This document shows positions 36,168 through 46,900 of a stretch of DNA of 64,000 nt, in pieces; the stretch's first letter is position 1; each line of letters begins with the position of its first letter. The notes under the pieces were generated by a model, which worked only from the letters and a program-made list of their open reading frames with translations, was not told the origin of the DNA and made no database searches. Source of the DNA: Methanomicrobiales archaeon. Lineage in GTDB: Archaea; Halobacteriota; Methanomicrobia; Methanomicrobiales; Methanospirillaceae. The stretch spans positions 124,001 through 188,000 of the forward strand of contig JAAYCY010000055.1 in assembly GCA_012729535.1 (NCBI GenBank). Direction: 5' to 3'. Position numbers and translations under genes: made by a program.

Positions 36168-36379
36168 TTAAACTGGTTGTTCCTAATCGTGTATTCTGAT
36201 TGTGGCAAATTTAATGGTTTTTGAAAGAGTCTGACCCAATCGAAAAGGGATGTAACTGTTCCAAGTTAATTTTTGATTATATCTTTTCATCTATATTCCA
36301 TAATCTATATATCATATCCAATAATTACTATAATTATCCTGATCAAGAGAAGGATCATATTAATCGTGGGGATTATGCG

Positions 36380-39300
36380 ATGAAATCGGATGAAAAGAGG
36401 TTTCTTTTAAGGAAAGAAATCCTAAATGGGGCAATTGTTATACTTGGGGTGCTTCTTCTCCTAGTATTATTTTTCCAGCCTGGTACTGCGGATGTATCAG
36501 CAAATTTCAAAGTGGAGAATCAGGCAGGTATGACGCTGTTTGGTGGGAATCATTCAGGTGCTTTATTGTCCGTAAATTATTCCTGTGGAGATATTTTGTA
36601 TCTCAATGATATTTCTTCATGGAATGGTACAGATACAATTGGTTCATGGAATTGGACAATTAATGGAGATAAACGATCGCCAATATTTGATTCAAGTAAG
36701 CGGAATATTACTAATGATACTGCTCCATTCAATGGAGGACCAATTTTTGTTCAGCTAATCGCTGCAAATCAAACTGGATTAAATACATCTAGTTTGACCG
36801 TTAATTTCTATCCGTTTGGTCCATGTGGGAATATCACGGCCCGTATGATACCAAAGGCTGCTTATGATGACAGGGCTTTGGATCCAAATGGTACGGTCAC
36901 ATTCTACGACCGTTCATATTCAAAGATTGATCCTGAGCTGAACGTTACTAAATGGTGGTGGAAAGGAACAAACACACGGACTGGTGAAGTTATAAAAGAT
37001 TCCGGTAAAAATCAGTTTACCATGGATATGTCCAAAGGGGTTGTTGATTATCTCATTAACCTCACGGTTGGTGCGAATGGGAATTATACAACCATCAGTA
37101 AGACATTTGAGATTCCTCCGGACAATGTTATGCCCATTGCGAACTTCTCAGTAGTTCCGATGGCCGGAATTGGACCTATGAATGTGAGTGTAATTGACCA
37201 GTCCAAGAGTATGGTCAATTATACGATGTCAAATGTGTCATTGAATTACACATATGATGTATACGATTCCACCACGGGTGCACACATAGAGGGCCCTATT
37301 GATACAGCAAATCCTGTATTCTACCTCAAAGATCCCGGAACTTATAATATCACTTCGACAGTTGAAAACTGGTATGGAGAAAGCGATAAAACCTCGGTAG
37401 AAAATATTCAGGTCTATCCAGGGGGATTTGTTGCGAATTTCAGTGCTTCTGTCAGAGAAGGTCTTGCTCCCCTGAACTTCACACTTATAGATCAGACAAT
37501 CGGAGATGGGCCGTTTGCATATAACTGGACTATTGGTAACAGTACCTGGGCCAGTGAACCAAGGACTGAGCATAATCCACAGTTTAAGATCCCATACTCA
37601 GGAAAATACTGGGTAAACCTTAGTGTTATTGATCAACACGGTGAAACAGACTATGAAAATAAGACTGATTTCATTAATGTAGGTGTTCAGAGGTATCCAA
37701 CCGCAGCATTCGCTGCAGTTCCACAGAATGGAACCTGTCCGCTAAATGTATCCTTCATTGACCAGTCGGTTTTGGATCCGGAGCTTCTGGCAGTTCAGGT
37801 AATTCCAAATTATACATGGGACTTTGATGACGGTGGTTCTTCACATGAAAAGAATCCGACACACCTGTACACAGAAGCAGGTGATTACAACGTAAGCCTG
37901 TTTGTCCAACATGGAGATCAGCAATATTCTACAGATAATGTCCAGGCAAATTCTGTTTACCGTGTATGGGACTGGGTTCATGTATACGAACCATCCTATG
38001 ACAATTTGAATTTCACCTGGATTCAGGATTACGGCAAATCTCCATATAGTGTAGTCCTTATTCCTCTGGGAATTACGGCAGACTGGGATGTTACGTGGAC
38101 AATCGAAGGTGGAGAGCCTGCAACTTCAAATGAGTTTACTCCCCGTGTTGTATTCCCAAGAACTGGTAAGTACACGGTAACGTTGGTTGCATCCAAGGAT
38201 GAATACAGTTCAGGAACGATACAGCAGGAGATTGAAGTATTCCCTGATGATGTTCCTCATCCGGACATGAAAATGATGAATTCAAATCCCAGTGAACCAT
38301 ACTTTGCAGGAGTTCACACCTGGGCATATGGATTCGTGGGAGATCCGATCCAGTTCTGGAGTAATGAATCGGAGTCATGGGAAGACTCTTGGGAATGGGA
38401 TTTCGGAGATAATTCCTCATCATCACTCAGAAGTCCGGTCCATAAGTATACGGCTCCTGGTCTGTATACCGTCCGTCTGAAAAGCTCAAATGTGCATGGC
38501 GTAAATGAATCATTCATTCAACCAGACTCATATCAGTACGATTTGTATAATGTGTGGATTCTTAACACTGCAGTATTATCGAATGTGAGAGCTATTCCAA
38601 ATACTGGAAATGCACCTCTGGAAGTTCAGTTTAATGCAGATTTATCTGTTAATGGAAAATCTGATGCAGAATCACAGGATTATGTAGCACAGTGGTACTG
38701 GGACTTTGGTGACGGAGTATATTCTGGTTTTTCCGGTACATCACTTGAACAAAGACCAAAACACACATACCAATATCCTGGAACATATAACCCCTATGTA
38801 TTAGCAATTCTCAAGGATGGTATGGGATATTCCGATACTACAGGCCCTGTAACGGTTGGTTCATCCTCATCTACTATTGATGCAGAATTTACTTATGACA
38901 TGATAGACCGAAATGGCACGTATGGATACTCCTACAAATTTATGGATGTTTCAAGACCCTATTTCGCTACAGATGTCGAGGAAACCTGTGCCATTGATAA
39001 ATGGCTCTGGGACTTTGGTGATGGATCACCTGCTGGAGTGGAACGAGCACCAACGCATATGTTTAAGGAACCTGGTAATTATACCGTAACAATGACTGTA
39101 TGGTCTACTGAATGCCAGGTTTCAGGAAGGATCTCGAAGGTAATTAATATCCCGTATTTCGGCGACTTACAATCTGATCTCTTCTTTGCTCCGGAAGCAG
39201 GATTCACCTTTGCAAAGGTTGACAATGAACCAATGGCACTCCAGTTTATCGATCAGAGTTATGGTGCAACTCCGCTGGACTATGCCTGGACATTTGGAGA

Positions 39301-39919
39301 AGAAGGAACCTCAACCGATAAGAGTCCGAAATTTACGTTCTCTTCAGTCGGAACCTATGATATCACTCTTACAGTAACCGATGAATTTGAGAAGACTCAC
39401 TCAATTACTCAGAATGTAAGGGTTCCACCGATTAATTCACCAAAAGCTTCATTTAACTATACCTTTAGTGAGACAAATCCGTACCTGGTATTCTTTACTG
39501 ATACTTCAAAAGGTGAGATCTACTCATGGCAGTGGTCCTTTGGTGATGGTCTTGGATCATCTACTCAGAGTCCAGAACATCTCTTTACCAATTATGGAAC
39601 CTATCAGGTTACACTGACCGCCGGGAACAGTGCCGGATCAGATCCTGTGACAAAGCCGATCATCATTAAAAATCCGGTTGTTGATGCAGGGTTCACGGCT
39701 GAAAGTCTTGGCGAGAGAAAAGTTAAGTTCACTGACACATCCACGGGATCTGTTGAGAAATGGGTGCTTGAATATGGTGACGGGAAATCTGACGCATTTT
39801 CAACACCAAGTTGGGTAACTGAGTATCAGTATAATCAGAAAGGCACGTATCCAGCCAGACTTACGGTAAACAACACGTATACTAAAGATTCGGTTACAAT
39901 CCCGGTAACTATTATCTGA
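36380..39919 (+). CDS. Large secreted PKD-repeat surface protein
   Basis: A 1179-residue exported protein. A hydrophobic signal segment follows a basic start (about residues 15-36, ILGVLLLLVLFFQPGTA). The rest is a chain of beta-sandwich units of about 80-100 residues. At least seven are clear PKD domains (WDFDDGG, WDFGDNSSSS, WDFGDGVYS, WDFGDGSPA, WTFGEEG, WSFGDGLG, LEYGDG), and earlier ones are divergent. Many N-x-S/T sites suggest glycosylation. No C-terminal anchor is seen. The ATG at 36380 with GTGGGG upstream is preferred over the longer frame from 36221. Likely a structural envelope component. Confidence 0.88.
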   Translation: MKSDEKRFLLRKEILNGAIVILGVLLLLVLFFQPGTADVSANFKVENQAGMTLFGGNHSGALLSVNYSCGDILYLNDISSWNGTDTIGSWNWTINGDKRSPIFDSSKRNITNDTAPFNGGPIFVQLIAANQTGLNTSSLTVNFYPFGPCGNITARMIPKAAYDDRALDPNGTVTFYDRSYSKIDPELNVTKWWWKGTNTRTGEVIKDSGKNQFTMDMSKGVVDYLINLTVGANGNYTTISKTFEIPPDNVMPIANFSVVPMAGIGPMNVSVIDQSKSMVNYTMSNVSLNYTYDVYDSTTGAHIEGPIDTANPVFYLKDPGTYNITSTVENWYGESDKTSVENIQVYPGGFVANFSASVREGLAPLNFTLIDQTIGDGPFAYNWTIGNSTWASEPRTEHNPQFKIPYSGKYWVNLSVIDQHGETDYENKTDFINVGVQRYPTAAFAAVPQNGTCPLNVSFIDQSVLDPELLAVQVIPNYTWDFDDGGSSHEKNPTHLYTEAGDYNVSLFVQHGDQQYSTDNVQANSVYRVWDWVHVYEPSYDNLNFTWIQDYGKSPYSVVLIPLGITADWDVTWTIEGGEPATSNEFTPRVVFPRTGKYTVTLVASKDEYSSGTIQQEIEVFPDDVPHPDMKMMNSNPSEPYFAGVHTWAYGFVGDPIQFWSNESESWEDSWEWDFGDNSSSSLRSPVHKYTAPGLYTVRLKSSNVHGVNESFIQPDSYQYDLYNVWILNTAVLSNVRAIPNTGNAPLEVQFNADLSVNGKSDAESQDYVAQWYWDFGDGVYSGFSGTSLEQRPKHTYQYPGTYNPYVLAILKDGMGYSDTTGPVTVGSSSSTIDAEFTYDMIDRNGTYGYSYKFMDVSRPYFATDVEETCAIDKWLWDFGDGSPAGVERAPTHMFKEPGNYTVTMTVWSTECQVSGRISKVINIPYFGDLQSDLFFAPEAGFTFAKVDNEPMALQFIDQSYGATPLDYAWTFGEEGTSTDKSPKFTFSSVGTYDITLTVTDEFEKTHSITQNVRVPPINSPKASFNYTFSETNPYLVFFTDTSKGEIYSWQWSFGDGLGSSTQSPEHLFTNYGTYQVTLTAGNSAGSDPVTKPIIIKNPVVDAGFTAESLGERKVKFTDTSTGSVEKWVLEYGDGKSDAFSTPSWVTEYQYNQKGTYPARLTVNNTYTKDSVTIPVTII

Positions 39920-39940
39920 TTCACTTTTCTTTCATTTTTT

Positions 39941-39985
39941 CATCCTGTCTTGCAGGATGAGTTCCTGATTTTTTTTATTTTTTTG
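39941..39985 (+). terminator. Hairpin-plus-T-run terminator after the large PKD gene
   Basis: CATCCTG (39941-39947) and CAGGATG (39953-39959) form a perfect 7-bp stem with a 5-base loop, followed within a few bases by attttttttattttttt. It looks like an intrinsic terminator and separates this gene from the 40-50 kb operon. Confidence 0.65.
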
Positions 39986-40000
39986 AGAAATAATGGAAAT

Positions 40001-40008
40001 ATTTATAT
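40001..40008 (+). promoter_or_regulatory. TATA box of the 40-50 kb envelope operon
   Basis: ATTTATAT, just after the terminator. Initiation near 40030 would give a 165-base leader including the TnpB-tail-like sequence before the ATG at 40195. Confidence 0.45.
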
Positions 40009-40037
40009 TGACAATAATATATATGATGTATATTATC

Positions 40038-40148
40038 ATGGAACGGGGGCTCAAAACGCAAACAGTTCTTTGTGAGATGGGTAAAATCAGGATAAGCGGT
40101 TCTGAGGGGGAGGCATTAAATCCCGCTCGCTATGAGTCCGGGTTTTAA
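40038..40148 (+). pseudogene. Remnant of an IS200/IS605 TnpB C-terminus
   Basis: A 36-codon frame (MERGLKTQTV ... GEALNPARYESGF) ends at a TAA. The DNA (a GGGGGAGG...TTAAATCCCGCTCGC stretch, then TATGAGTCCGGG) resembles the conserved 3' end of tnpB genes in archaeal IS200/IS605 elements, where the tnpB end also forms the scaffold of the guide (omega) RNA. The rest of tnpB is absent. Recognition is from memory of these ends and not from a search. Confidence 0.45.
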
Positions 40149-40153
40149 AAAAG

Positions 40154-40169
40154 CCGTCCTTTAGGGCAG
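40154..40169 (+). ncRNA. Omega-RNA-like terminal hairpin of the IS remnant
   Basis: CCGTCC-TTTA-GGGCAG forms a stem with a G-T pair and one C-A mismatch; the usual form at IS200/IS605 right ends is GTCCTTTAGGGC flanked by matched GC pairs. It sits six bases after the TnpB-like stop and 25 bases before the start codon of the first envelope gene. Confidence 0.4.
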
Positions 40170-40194
40170 ATCCGTTGGGATGGAGTGGTAAAAC

Positions 40195-43100
40195 ATGGTA
40201 ACAGATGGAAAAAATTCTGAACGAAACAGAAAGATTTGGCTTTTGGTCCTTTTGAGTATCAGCCTGATATTCATAAGTCCTGGATCAGCAGCCGGACAGA
40301 ATGTTCTAGTTCCTATAGTTGAACAAGGGACGCATGTATTCATTGGAGAGTCTGGTCTGGACATTACGGATGCGCTTACTGACCCAAACCCTCCTAATAA
40401 TTTGATTAATTATGTCGGATGGTGGAAAAGTGTTGCCGAAGTTGGATTAACTCCTGCTGACCGGTATATCACGATTGCACCAGGCAGCGAGACTAATTAT
40501 TATGTAAACGAGGTTGAGTACACGCTAAACGGCCAGATCATGGAGGGTGCTTTTTATCTCTGTGATCAGGGGAGCGGACTACCGATTACTTTTGGTGGCC
40601 AGCCGGTTGTAGCATATTATGTTGCAATTCCGCACATAGAACTCGTACCTGCTGACACAGAGTGTCCGGATGTAAACAGGACCGGTCAGGTCTTTATTGG
40701 AACAGATCTGGTGTTTAACATCAAGACCAACCTGTACCACATCCAGGAGAGACCAAGTGGGGGTGCAACTGCCGGTATCTTTGATATCAATGTTCTTGGG
40801 TCCAATGGTAAAGATTACACGTCCCTTATTACTCCAACTACTGCGGTACTTCCTCTCAAGGATCAGGATATCACCACGAACACATTCCAGTGGAAGACAT
40901 GGGATACTGCTGCCTTAGATCCAGTAACTGGTCAATTGTATACACCCGAAGGAACCTATTCAATATCGGTAACCTGCTGGGCTAACAACATCATTGATAA
41001 TTATGTTGCAGTTGGTGGGGCGAAATCTGCTGTAACAACTCTTGCACTTACTCCTGAAACAGTGACGGTATCAGTCAATCCGGGTTCAATCCTGCGCTCA
41101 GAGACTGCTACAGCAACGGTATCGGGAAAACCGAATACGGAGTACATCATCGGTCTAATCGAATGTCCACTAAAAATGTCAGGAGAGATCTGTGACCGCC
41201 CACCGTGGTTTGTTATGGATCCTGAGAAAAAATTAGAGTTTGACCCGGTTAATGGGCCTTATCCAATTGGTGATGAAATTATCGATCCATCCTGCTGTGG
41301 TGGTAAGACCTTCAGGGAATCTGTACCTAAAGTATACGAAGATGGTGTCCTCTATTATGCAAGTATCACCACCGATTGTAGTGGTCAGGCAACTATTGAC
41401 ATTGCCGTTGACAACACGGTCTGGAAGGCTGATGACAATCCGGTTTATACGATTCATGTTCAGAAACGCGAACCTGAAGTGAATGGAGTAAACATCTTTG
41501 ATCAGACAGAACTTACTGTCCGGAAAGGAGACATATCTATTCAGATTTCTCAGGCAGATGATGCGACAAACACTCCGATAACAACTGCCCACCTTGGTAA
41601 CCGGCTAAAAATTGCAGGTGCAAACAAGGACAGCCTGACTACATATCTCTTCATGACCGGTCCATGCCAGCCTGAATGCGGTGGTGGACTGCTTCCGGAC
41701 AAATCTACCCGCATGATTGGACCAGGTCCTGAAAATGTTTCGGTTAGTGTTCCTCCGATCGAAGGGTTTGACTGGATATTTACGAATCCTGATCCAATAA
41801 CCCACAAACCACAATACTGGGATACCAGCTACCTTGCCTTAAGTCCGGGAACATATACCATCTGGGCCCTGAGTAACCAAACTGCATGTCCAAGTGAGTG
41901 TTTGTCATGTGGGGGAATGGTATGCACCATAGAGGACTGTCCAAATTGTGATGTAGTTGCAGTGACAGAGATAACCTTTGTCGGGCCGGAGCTTACTGCC
42001 GTTGCAGAAGATGTCCTGCGATGTTGTTGTCCGGGGTATCCATGTGGAACCACTATCGATGCTCATCCGATATGGGTGAATGGTACCTCTCTGGGCAATG
42101 CAGATAAGGAACTTAATCTCTGGATGTTTGGAAAGGGTAAGATTGGCAGTGCCAAATTTATCAATGTTCAAATTCCAGTCGATTGTGATGGTGTTTTCAA
42201 GTATAATCTTGCTGAAGCCCTTGAGGAAGAAGGAGTATATCTCTGTGAACTTGACCCGGGAATGTATGATATCGTCATTCACGATCCAGGATACAACCAC
42301 CAGTTTGATGTCATATACGAAGGCCAGCTGGATCCGAAGATCTGGGCAGATCCGGTAGAACTTCAGAAGAGATGGATTCTCTCAGCATTCCCTGATATTG
42401 GTCCAGTTGAATACTTCAATGAAACAGTAACCGGAGCAGGCATATTAAATCCAAATGATGATTTCCTGACTCATGTTGAAGAATCTGAAAGTGTATACAC
42501 TCCTGATCCAGGGTCTCAGTACTTCTGGGATGATGACTGGAGAAAACTTATTCAGGTAGAAGGGCCGGGTTACAGGCTGGGACAGGAAGTTCTGGTTGCA
42601 CTTCTCCGTGGGCTTGACGAGCCATATATTGATGACAACTATGTCCATCTCCAGATAAGCATCACTGACAGACCTTGTGGCGGAACTGACTTTGAAGCAG
42701 ACCGGACCTATGGTAATAAACCACTTACCATACGGTTTACTGACCTCTCCACAGACAATCCGACTACCTGGCTCTGGGACTTTGGTGATGGAGCAACCTC
42801 CACCGAACAGAATCCTGAGCACACCTATGAACAAACCGGAAGGTACACCGTTTCCTTGTCAACCGATGGAACTGGTGGCGTAGAGGCGGTCAAGAAAGAT
42901 TATATCCGGGTAGCTGACGGTCCTACTGCAAAATTCTCCTACACTCCGGCAAAACCGAAAGCAGGAGACAAGGTTCAGTTTACTGATCTCTCAACCGGTA
43001 ATCCGTCCTCCTGGATGTGGGACTTTGGTGATAATTCTTCATCATCTCTCCAGAGTCCTTCACACGTCTATGAGAAACCTGGAACGTATACGGTAGAACT

Positions 43101-43926
43101 GAATATCGGTGATGAAATTGGTGATGTCCTGCCAGCAGTTCAAACAATTACCATTGTAAACGATGCACCGGTTGCAGGATTCTCTGCAGATCCGACATCT
43201 TCATCCACATATCCAGTCCAGGTCCAGTTTACTGATGAATCAACCGGAGTAGTTGACTCATGGTTATGGGAGTTATTCAGGGATGGAAAGGTAGTTGGAA
43301 CCTCTTCTGAGCAAAATCCGGTTATCACGTTCACCGTTCCGGGAATTTATTCAATTCGGCTCACGGTAACCAATAACGGTGGCTCTGACACCCTCCAGCT
43401 GGATAATTATATCACAATCGGAACCGGCAGCATGTTCACGGTAGTCCAGGGATGGAACCATGTATCCGTTCCAAAGGCAGTAACCAGTGAATACGATACT
43501 GTCAGTGAACTCTTTGCAGGCATTGAAACAGGTGGCATACCCTATGCAGTATTTGACAATGTTGCCAATGAATGGGTAAATGTCACGAGTGATTATGCAG
43601 TGAAACCTCTGGAAGCACTCCGGGTTTGGAAGACTGATGCAGGAACATTCACAGTCACTCCGAATTACGTTGAAGGAGGAGTCTTTACCAGGAATCTGGA
43701 GACTGGCTGGAATGGTATTGGTATCATGGCCATGCAGCCTACACCGGCAAATGTTGCCCTTGCAAGCCTTGGTGATTCATGGATTAAGACGCTCTCCTTT
43801 AATTCAGTCACCCAGCGGTGGGAGTACCCGATTATCAGGGGAGTAGATGACGACAAAACGATGGATCCGACAGTCGGGTATCTCATTGAAATGAGCACCG
43901 ACGGGATATTAATCGGAGGTGAGTAA
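40195..43926 (+). CDS. Cysteine-rich DUF3821-type/PKD surface protein, operon gene 1
   Basis: A 1243-residue exported protein. Basic start and signal peptide (about 1-33); a DUF3821-like region beginning VEQGTHVFIGESGLDIT; a long cysteine-rich beta part with about 23 Cys, including CPSECLSCGGMVC, EDCPNC and RCCCPGYPC; three PKD domains (about 830-906, 907-984, 985-1075); and a C-terminal domain starting VVQGWNHVSVPKA that recurs in the next protein. No transmembrane anchor is seen at the C-terminus. The Cys content is exceptional for an archaeal envelope protein and suggests disulfide cross-linking. GGAG-x-GG lies before the ATG. Stop and next start are one base apart. Confidence 0.88.
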   Translation: MVTDGKNSERNRKIWLLVLLSISLIFISPGSAAGQNVLVPIVEQGTHVFIGESGLDITDALTDPNPPNNLINYVGWWKSVAEVGLTPADRYITIAPGSETNYYVNEVEYTLNGQIMEGAFYLCDQGSGLPITFGGQPVVAYYVAIPHIELVPADTECPDVNRTGQVFIGTDLVFNIKTNLYHIQERPSGGATAGIFDINVLGSNGKDYTSLITPTTAVLPLKDQDITTNTFQWKTWDTAALDPVTGQLYTPEGTYSISVTCWANNIIDNYVAVGGAKSAVTTLALTPETVTVSVNPGSILRSETATATVSGKPNTEYIIGLIECPLKMSGEICDRPPWFVMDPEKKLEFDPVNGPYPIGDEIIDPSCCGGKTFRESVPKVYEDGVLYYASITTDCSGQATIDIAVDNTVWKADDNPVYTIHVQKREPEVNGVNIFDQTELTVRKGDISIQISQADDATNTPITTAHLGNRLKIAGANKDSLTTYLFMTGPCQPECGGGLLPDKSTRMIGPGPENVSVSVPPIEGFDWIFTNPDPITHKPQYWDTSYLALSPGTYTIWALSNQTACPSECLSCGGMVCTIEDCPNCDVVAVTEITFVGPELTAVAEDVLRCCCPGYPCGTTIDAHPIWVNGTSLGNADKELNLWMFGKGKIGSAKFINVQIPVDCDGVFKYNLAEALEEEGVYLCELDPGMYDIVIHDPGYNHQFDVIYEGQLDPKIWADPVELQKRWILSAFPDIGPVEYFNETVTGAGILNPNDDFLTHVEESESVYTPDPGSQYFWDDDWRKLIQVEGPGYRLGQEVLVALLRGLDEPYIDDNYVHLQISITDRPCGGTDFEADRTYGNKPLTIRFTDLSTDNPTTWLWDFGDGATSTEQNPEHTYEQTGRYTVSLSTDGTGGVEAVKKDYIRVADGPTAKFSYTPAKPKAGDKVQFTDLSTGNPSSWMWDFGDNSSSSLQSPSHVYEKPGTYTVELNIGDEIGDVLPAVQTITIVNDAPVAGFSADPTSSSTYPVQVQFTDESTGVVDSWLWELFRDGKVVGTSSEQNPVITFTVPGIYSIRLTVTNNGGSDTLQLDNYITIGTGSMFTVVQGWNHVSVPKAVTSEYDTVSELFAGIETGGIPYAVFDNVANEWVNVTSDYAVKPLEALRVWKTDAGTFTVTPNYVEGGVFTRNLETGWNGIGIMAMQPTPANVALASLGDSWIKTLSFNSVTQRWEYPIIRGVDDDKTMDPTVGYLIEMSTDGILIGGE

Positions 43927-43927
43927 G

Positions 43928-46900
43928 ATGAGTGCGGTAATGAAAGGAATAGGAGCATGTCTCCTAATACTACTCCTTTTTTCAGGGGTGGCAGCAGTAT
44001 CCGCAGAGGAAGTGGAGATAAAACAACTAGTCCCCATGTTTCTCTCCGGAAACCTGTATATCGGTGACAATCTGGCAAAACCGGGAATCATAGTGTACGC
44101 TGACATCCTTGGATTTGATGCAGGATCTGCTACCGTTGTTTCAGACGGAGTATATGGATCTGATGGAAAACCGATGATGGTTCAGGCAGGCGCCGATGAA
44201 AGTCTTAAAGGACAACCGGTAACCTTCTGGGTGAACGGTGTCCAGGCTGAAGAAACAATACTCTATGATCCAGGGGTAAACCTTCAGCTTGACCTGCATG
44301 TAAACAGTGCAGCAGAGAGTAAACTAACCGTAATTCCCCAGGGAGGAGATGTCTTCATTGGGGAAGAAGGACTTGATGTCTCTCTGTTCCTTAAAGCCGG
44401 GGATAACATTGCATGGTTTGACCCGACTTCTGAGGCATATCTGACCGAACCGGTCTTTTCATACACAATTGACAATCCAAAGAGTTTCTACATCGATCCT
44501 TCCACCTTCATGAATCATACCGGAAGATGGTGGATTTGGAGCGGAGACAAGGCAAAACAGCTTGCATTCATAGCAAAAGATCCAACCATTGCTCTTCGTA
44601 TCTGGAATCAGAATGAAGATCAGGATATTAACACTGACGGGGGAACTATCCCTGCAGGTAACACCGTTAACTTCCGTATTGAAACAAATCTTTACTCTGT
44701 AATCATCCAGAGAGGTGAAGGACTTTCAGAAGAAGATCTTGGAATCATTAACATGGTCGGATCTTCCAATATTACAAAGGTTACCTACAAACAACTTCGT
44801 GGAAAAGACAAAGGAACTCCGGATGTCGACATATCACTCCGTGAGCTTGTAGTAAACGCAAATCCATGGTTCTGGCCATATAACGATAAGGTCAGTTCCG
44901 GATGGAGCACCGGTGCAATTGGAACAGATGGCAACCGTCTCTATCCAAATGGTGAGTACAACTTCTATGCAGAAGTTGATCTGAACAATATCAGGAAGAA
45001 TTATCCGGGAGATCAGACCGGTAAGGCAATTACTCCGTCGATACCTGCATTCCTCGTCGAAGATTCGGTCAGTGTTATTGTAGATCCGTCTACTGTTACC
45101 CGTGACTCATCATTCTTCGTTACAGTCGGAGGAAGACCTGGCAAGGATTACATCATTGTAATCATGGAATGCGGTGTTGGAGAGACTGACCCGACAGAAT
45201 GCTGTGCTCTTAAGATGACCGGAGCAGCCTGTGAGCGTCCGCCAAAGATCAGGGAAGATCAGAGTGGCGTTACTGATGGCACAATTGTCTTTGATGACAA
45301 GGAAGGTCCGTATACCATTGGTGATACCACGCTCTCGCCAGACTGTTGTGAAATGTATCACACAGTACGGGACATGGTTCCAACCGATGATAAACCGAAT
45401 GCACGGGATGTCTACGAGAATGGTATATACTACTATGCCAGAATCACAACGGACAATGACAATGAACCAGCACCCGGTTACAAGACAGTAGAGTTTACCG
45501 TAGGGCCGGATGTTGCACCTGACCGCCCGTACCGGATTCATGTCCAGAGTGTTGAAGAAAACACCGAGGATGTCATTGACGGCGATGCATTAGTGCAGGT
45601 AAATAAGGGAGTTGTCACACTCGAGGTTAAGCAGGATGCACCATACTATCTTGGCAACGATGTAACACTCTTCGGAACAAACACCGACAGTGATACCGTC
45701 TACCTGTTCATGACCGGTTCATGCCAGAACAATTGTGGTAATGACCTGCTTGGATGGAAACATCCGGACACCACTGAGAACATCATACAGCCAGGTCTTG
45801 ACATGATTGAACTTGGTTGTAAGGAAGAATCAGATCAGTTCACGGTAATTGCAGTGCCGGTCAAGTCTGATGGAACCTGGACTTACACATGGAAGACTGA
45901 GAAAGCACCGATTAATCCGGGTATTTATACCGTCTATGCATCCAGCCAGCCGATAAACGCTTGTTGTCTGGACTGTACCTGTGGAGCCTATTCATCACGC
46001 GACATCGTCTTTGAAGAGCCCTGCTTTGATGCAATATTAGAGCCAGATGTAATTACAAAGCCGATTGAGTGTTGTCCGGAAGGCTGTGAATGGACTTCCT
46101 ATGATGAGATACTGCTCACCGGAACTGCATGTGGATTCCCACACACCGGCGAAGGCTGGAATGTGACCAAAGAAATCAACATGTGGATCTTTGGAGAGGA
46201 GAAAGTTGGTAATAACAAGTATGTCAATGCCAGAGTGCCTGTCTTTAGCGATGATACGTTCAAGATAAATCTCCTCAATTACATCAACTTGTGTGATCTC
46301 AAGCCAGGTCAGTATAGCATCATTCTTCAGCACCCGATGTACAACCACAAGTTTGACATGGTGCAGGAGACCGATGTCCGCGAGAGAATTGAATCCAACC
46401 GTATCTGGATGGTTAGTTCCTATCCGGATGAATGGAGCAAACTCTTCCCACTTGACGGACCTGGATATTACCAGGGCAGCCAGGCAGTAACCGCAATCAA
46501 GAACTTCCTTGACCAGCGCCTTGTGGATGATAAATACATCATCCTTACCCTGACTATCGTAGATGACCGTGTTCCAACCGCAGCATTCAGTGGAAACCCA
46601 ACTCAGGGCAGCAGACCTCTTGAAGTCCAGTTCACCGATGAATCAACCGGCAAGAATCTCACTTCACGGTTCTGGGAGTTTGGGGATGGAACTACCTCCA
46701 CTGAGGTCAATCCAAAGCATACATACAGCGAGGATGGCGTTTACACCGTATCCCTGACTGTAATGAACCAGGATGGTGCAAAGGATACTGCAAGTAAGCC
46801 TGATTACATAACCGTAAGAGAGCCGAAGATCAAGGCAGACTTTGTGGGAACCCCGACATCAGGGCCATCCCCCCTTACCGTCAGGTTTTCTGACAAGTCC

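Larger units (their letters stand above)
35942..36379. other. Intergenic region with terminator-like hairpin and long leader
   Basis: The left part has a hairpin at 35976-36010 that may end the NHL transcript. A TATA-like gtttatatta around 36088 could start a leader of about 260 bases before the ATG at 36380; this leader contains a stem-loop at 36125-36167. An in-frame start at 36221 extends the next gene upstream but codes unlikely protein. Confidence 0.5.

Noticed and set aside
36221-36379. 53-codon upstream extension of the large PKD protein
   Set aside because: The extension is AT-driven (Tyr/Asn/Ile-rich), lies before a good GTGGGG-ATG start and would bury the signal peptide.
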